A stretch of 64,000 nt of DNA from Yponomeuta sedellus (Eukaryota > Arthropoda > Insecta > Lepidoptera > Yponomeutidae), in assembly GCA_934045075.1 (NCBI GenBank), contig OW203726.1, positions 3,057,535-3,121,534 of the forward strand, written 5' to 3'. A model generated the notes under the pieces. The model saw only the letters and a program-made list of their open reading frames with translations, did not search any database and was not told the DNA's origin. Made by a program: the position numbers and the translations under genes. This document shows positions 63,061 to 64,000 of the stretch, one piece after another (positions within the stretch are counted from its first letter, which is position 1; each line of letters starts with the position of its first letter).

Positions 63061-63570
63061 TAGGTTTTTTATATGGTTTTAAATTTTTACGTCAGATTGA
63101 TGTTCTGTTGAAGTACTTTGTCTATGAAGTAGTTAGCTGTTTTGCCCATGTGTTAGTTCACTAAAATCATAAATTTACTATGATTTCTACCCTTTTATTA
63201 TTAATCATTTAGCATTCATACAGTCCATTAGATTCCATCGTTTTTAAGGACCAGTAAAGGGTTTATTCTTTTATAAAAAATTGGGAGAAAACATATTATT
63301 ATGACGTTTGAGTGTGTGATGTAGAGCAGTTTTTTTATTGTAAAGTACACAGCAGTAGACATTAGACATAGTCGGCTTTAACATTTTAGTTACAAAGTAA
63401 AAGGTTGATGTTTTGTCGACTGTAGACTGGGAATATGTTTCTGTGTCAGAAGTAATACGCATACTAAGGTTCAAACACATCCTATACAATATGATATTAT
63501 AATAATCCCCAGACCGTTTTTCAGGTCGGAAAAAATAAAGTAGTTCCAAGAAGTTAAGCCTCAAAATAGC
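63061..63570. other. No gene recognised
   Basis: 129-codon minus ORF 63271-63660 runs into the SINE and is not convincing. Confidence 0.35.
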
Positions 63571-63571
63571 G

Positions 63572-63895
63572 CGCGCTCGTGGCCTAGTCAGGTGGAGGGT
63601 GGGTGATCGTCCCGTGACTGCCGCTAGTGGCAGTTTTCGGAGCCCTTCCGTGCTTCGCAAGGCACGTTAAGCCGTTGATGCCGGCTGTCGTGTGATGTCA
63701 GTCGTTAAGCCATGTCAGAGGCCTCATGGTCGGCTTGATAACTTCTGACAGTCAGACCAGCCACCACTAGTCTTGCAAGCTTCCACCAATCCGGACTTGG
63801 GCCCCGTGATGGAGTATGGCCTGTACCTCCCTCTGGGATGAGACCCGTGCCCCTCGGTGGGAACATAATGGATTGATAATGAAGCCTTGAAATAT
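63572..63895 (+). repeat. 5S-SINE, head deleted and diverged
   Basis: 'gcgctcgtggcctagtcagg' jumps directly to box-C-like GGGTGGGTGATCG, so box A is deleted. The body continues to 'ggaacataatggattgataa'. Confidence 0.75.
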
Positions 63896-64000
63896 TTAAT
63901 TTAGGCATTTGTCTCCAGAATAAATAAAAAATTAAACAGATTTGCGAATTTTAATTACCCCTTTTCATGTTCTAACTAGCGTTAACTCGTGGCTTTGCCC

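Noticed and set aside
63271..63660. 129-codon minus ORF
   Set aside because: Its start lies in a 5S-SINE and the rest has no recognisable feature.

Overview
The window looks like repeat-dominated nuclear DNA of an insect, most likely a moth or butterfly. It is AT-rich. Almost everything recognisable is transposon-derived: tRNA- and 5S-rRNA-derived SINEs, decayed LINE 3' ends with TATC, TCATT or GAA tails, mariner, a BEL/Pao-like solo LTR, short Helitron-like elements, Penelope-like elements and MITEs. The order-level call is inference from the repeat repertoire. I see no intact host protein-coding gene, rRNA gene or convincing functional tRNA. The only intact, non-repetitive reading frame with a recognisable fold is a virus-like packaging ATPase at the left edge.

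Layout. 1-1162 is the edge of a virus-like (Polinton/adintovirus-type, inferred) insertion: two leftward genes, one cut by the window edge and one A32-like ATPase, backed by a 112-nt imperfect hairpin that could be a hairpin telomere. 1.2-17.8 kb is a mosaic of SINE, LINE and MITE copies with a solo LTR (11718-12183, 5-bp TSD). 17833-19174 is a 1.3-kb tandem array of a tRNA-like repeat. 19-35 kb is more mosaic, including a ~0.9-kb minisatellite (28621-29530). 35925-37212 and 55388-56667 are two dead copies of one mariner subfamily. 51037-51716 is a truncated Penelope-like element with an inverted copy of its own 3' end, interrupted by a SINE. The rest, up to 64 kb, is decayed repeats and unassigned AT-rich DNA.

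The most interesting system is a family I provisionally call TFR (tRNA-like foldback retroposon), about 15 insertions here. Its unit is ~300 bp: a ~160-bp body, a cloverleaf-capable tRNA-like domain with A and B boxes, a TTTTT, and an optional ~40-bp linker. Most copies have direct target-site duplications, mostly 11-13 bp. Many copies are 5'-inverted foldbacks, two full copies are circular permutations of each other, and one insertion is a tetramer sharing a single TSD pair. The Penelope-like element shows the same foldback design and a 12-bp duplication, so a Penelope-type reverse transcriptase copying a multimeric or circular RNA is my leading hypothesis.

No gene-to-gene pathway can be described. 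The interactions visible are among mobile elements: SINEs inserted into PLEs, TFR inserted into SINEs and LINE tails, and mariner next to a Helitron end.
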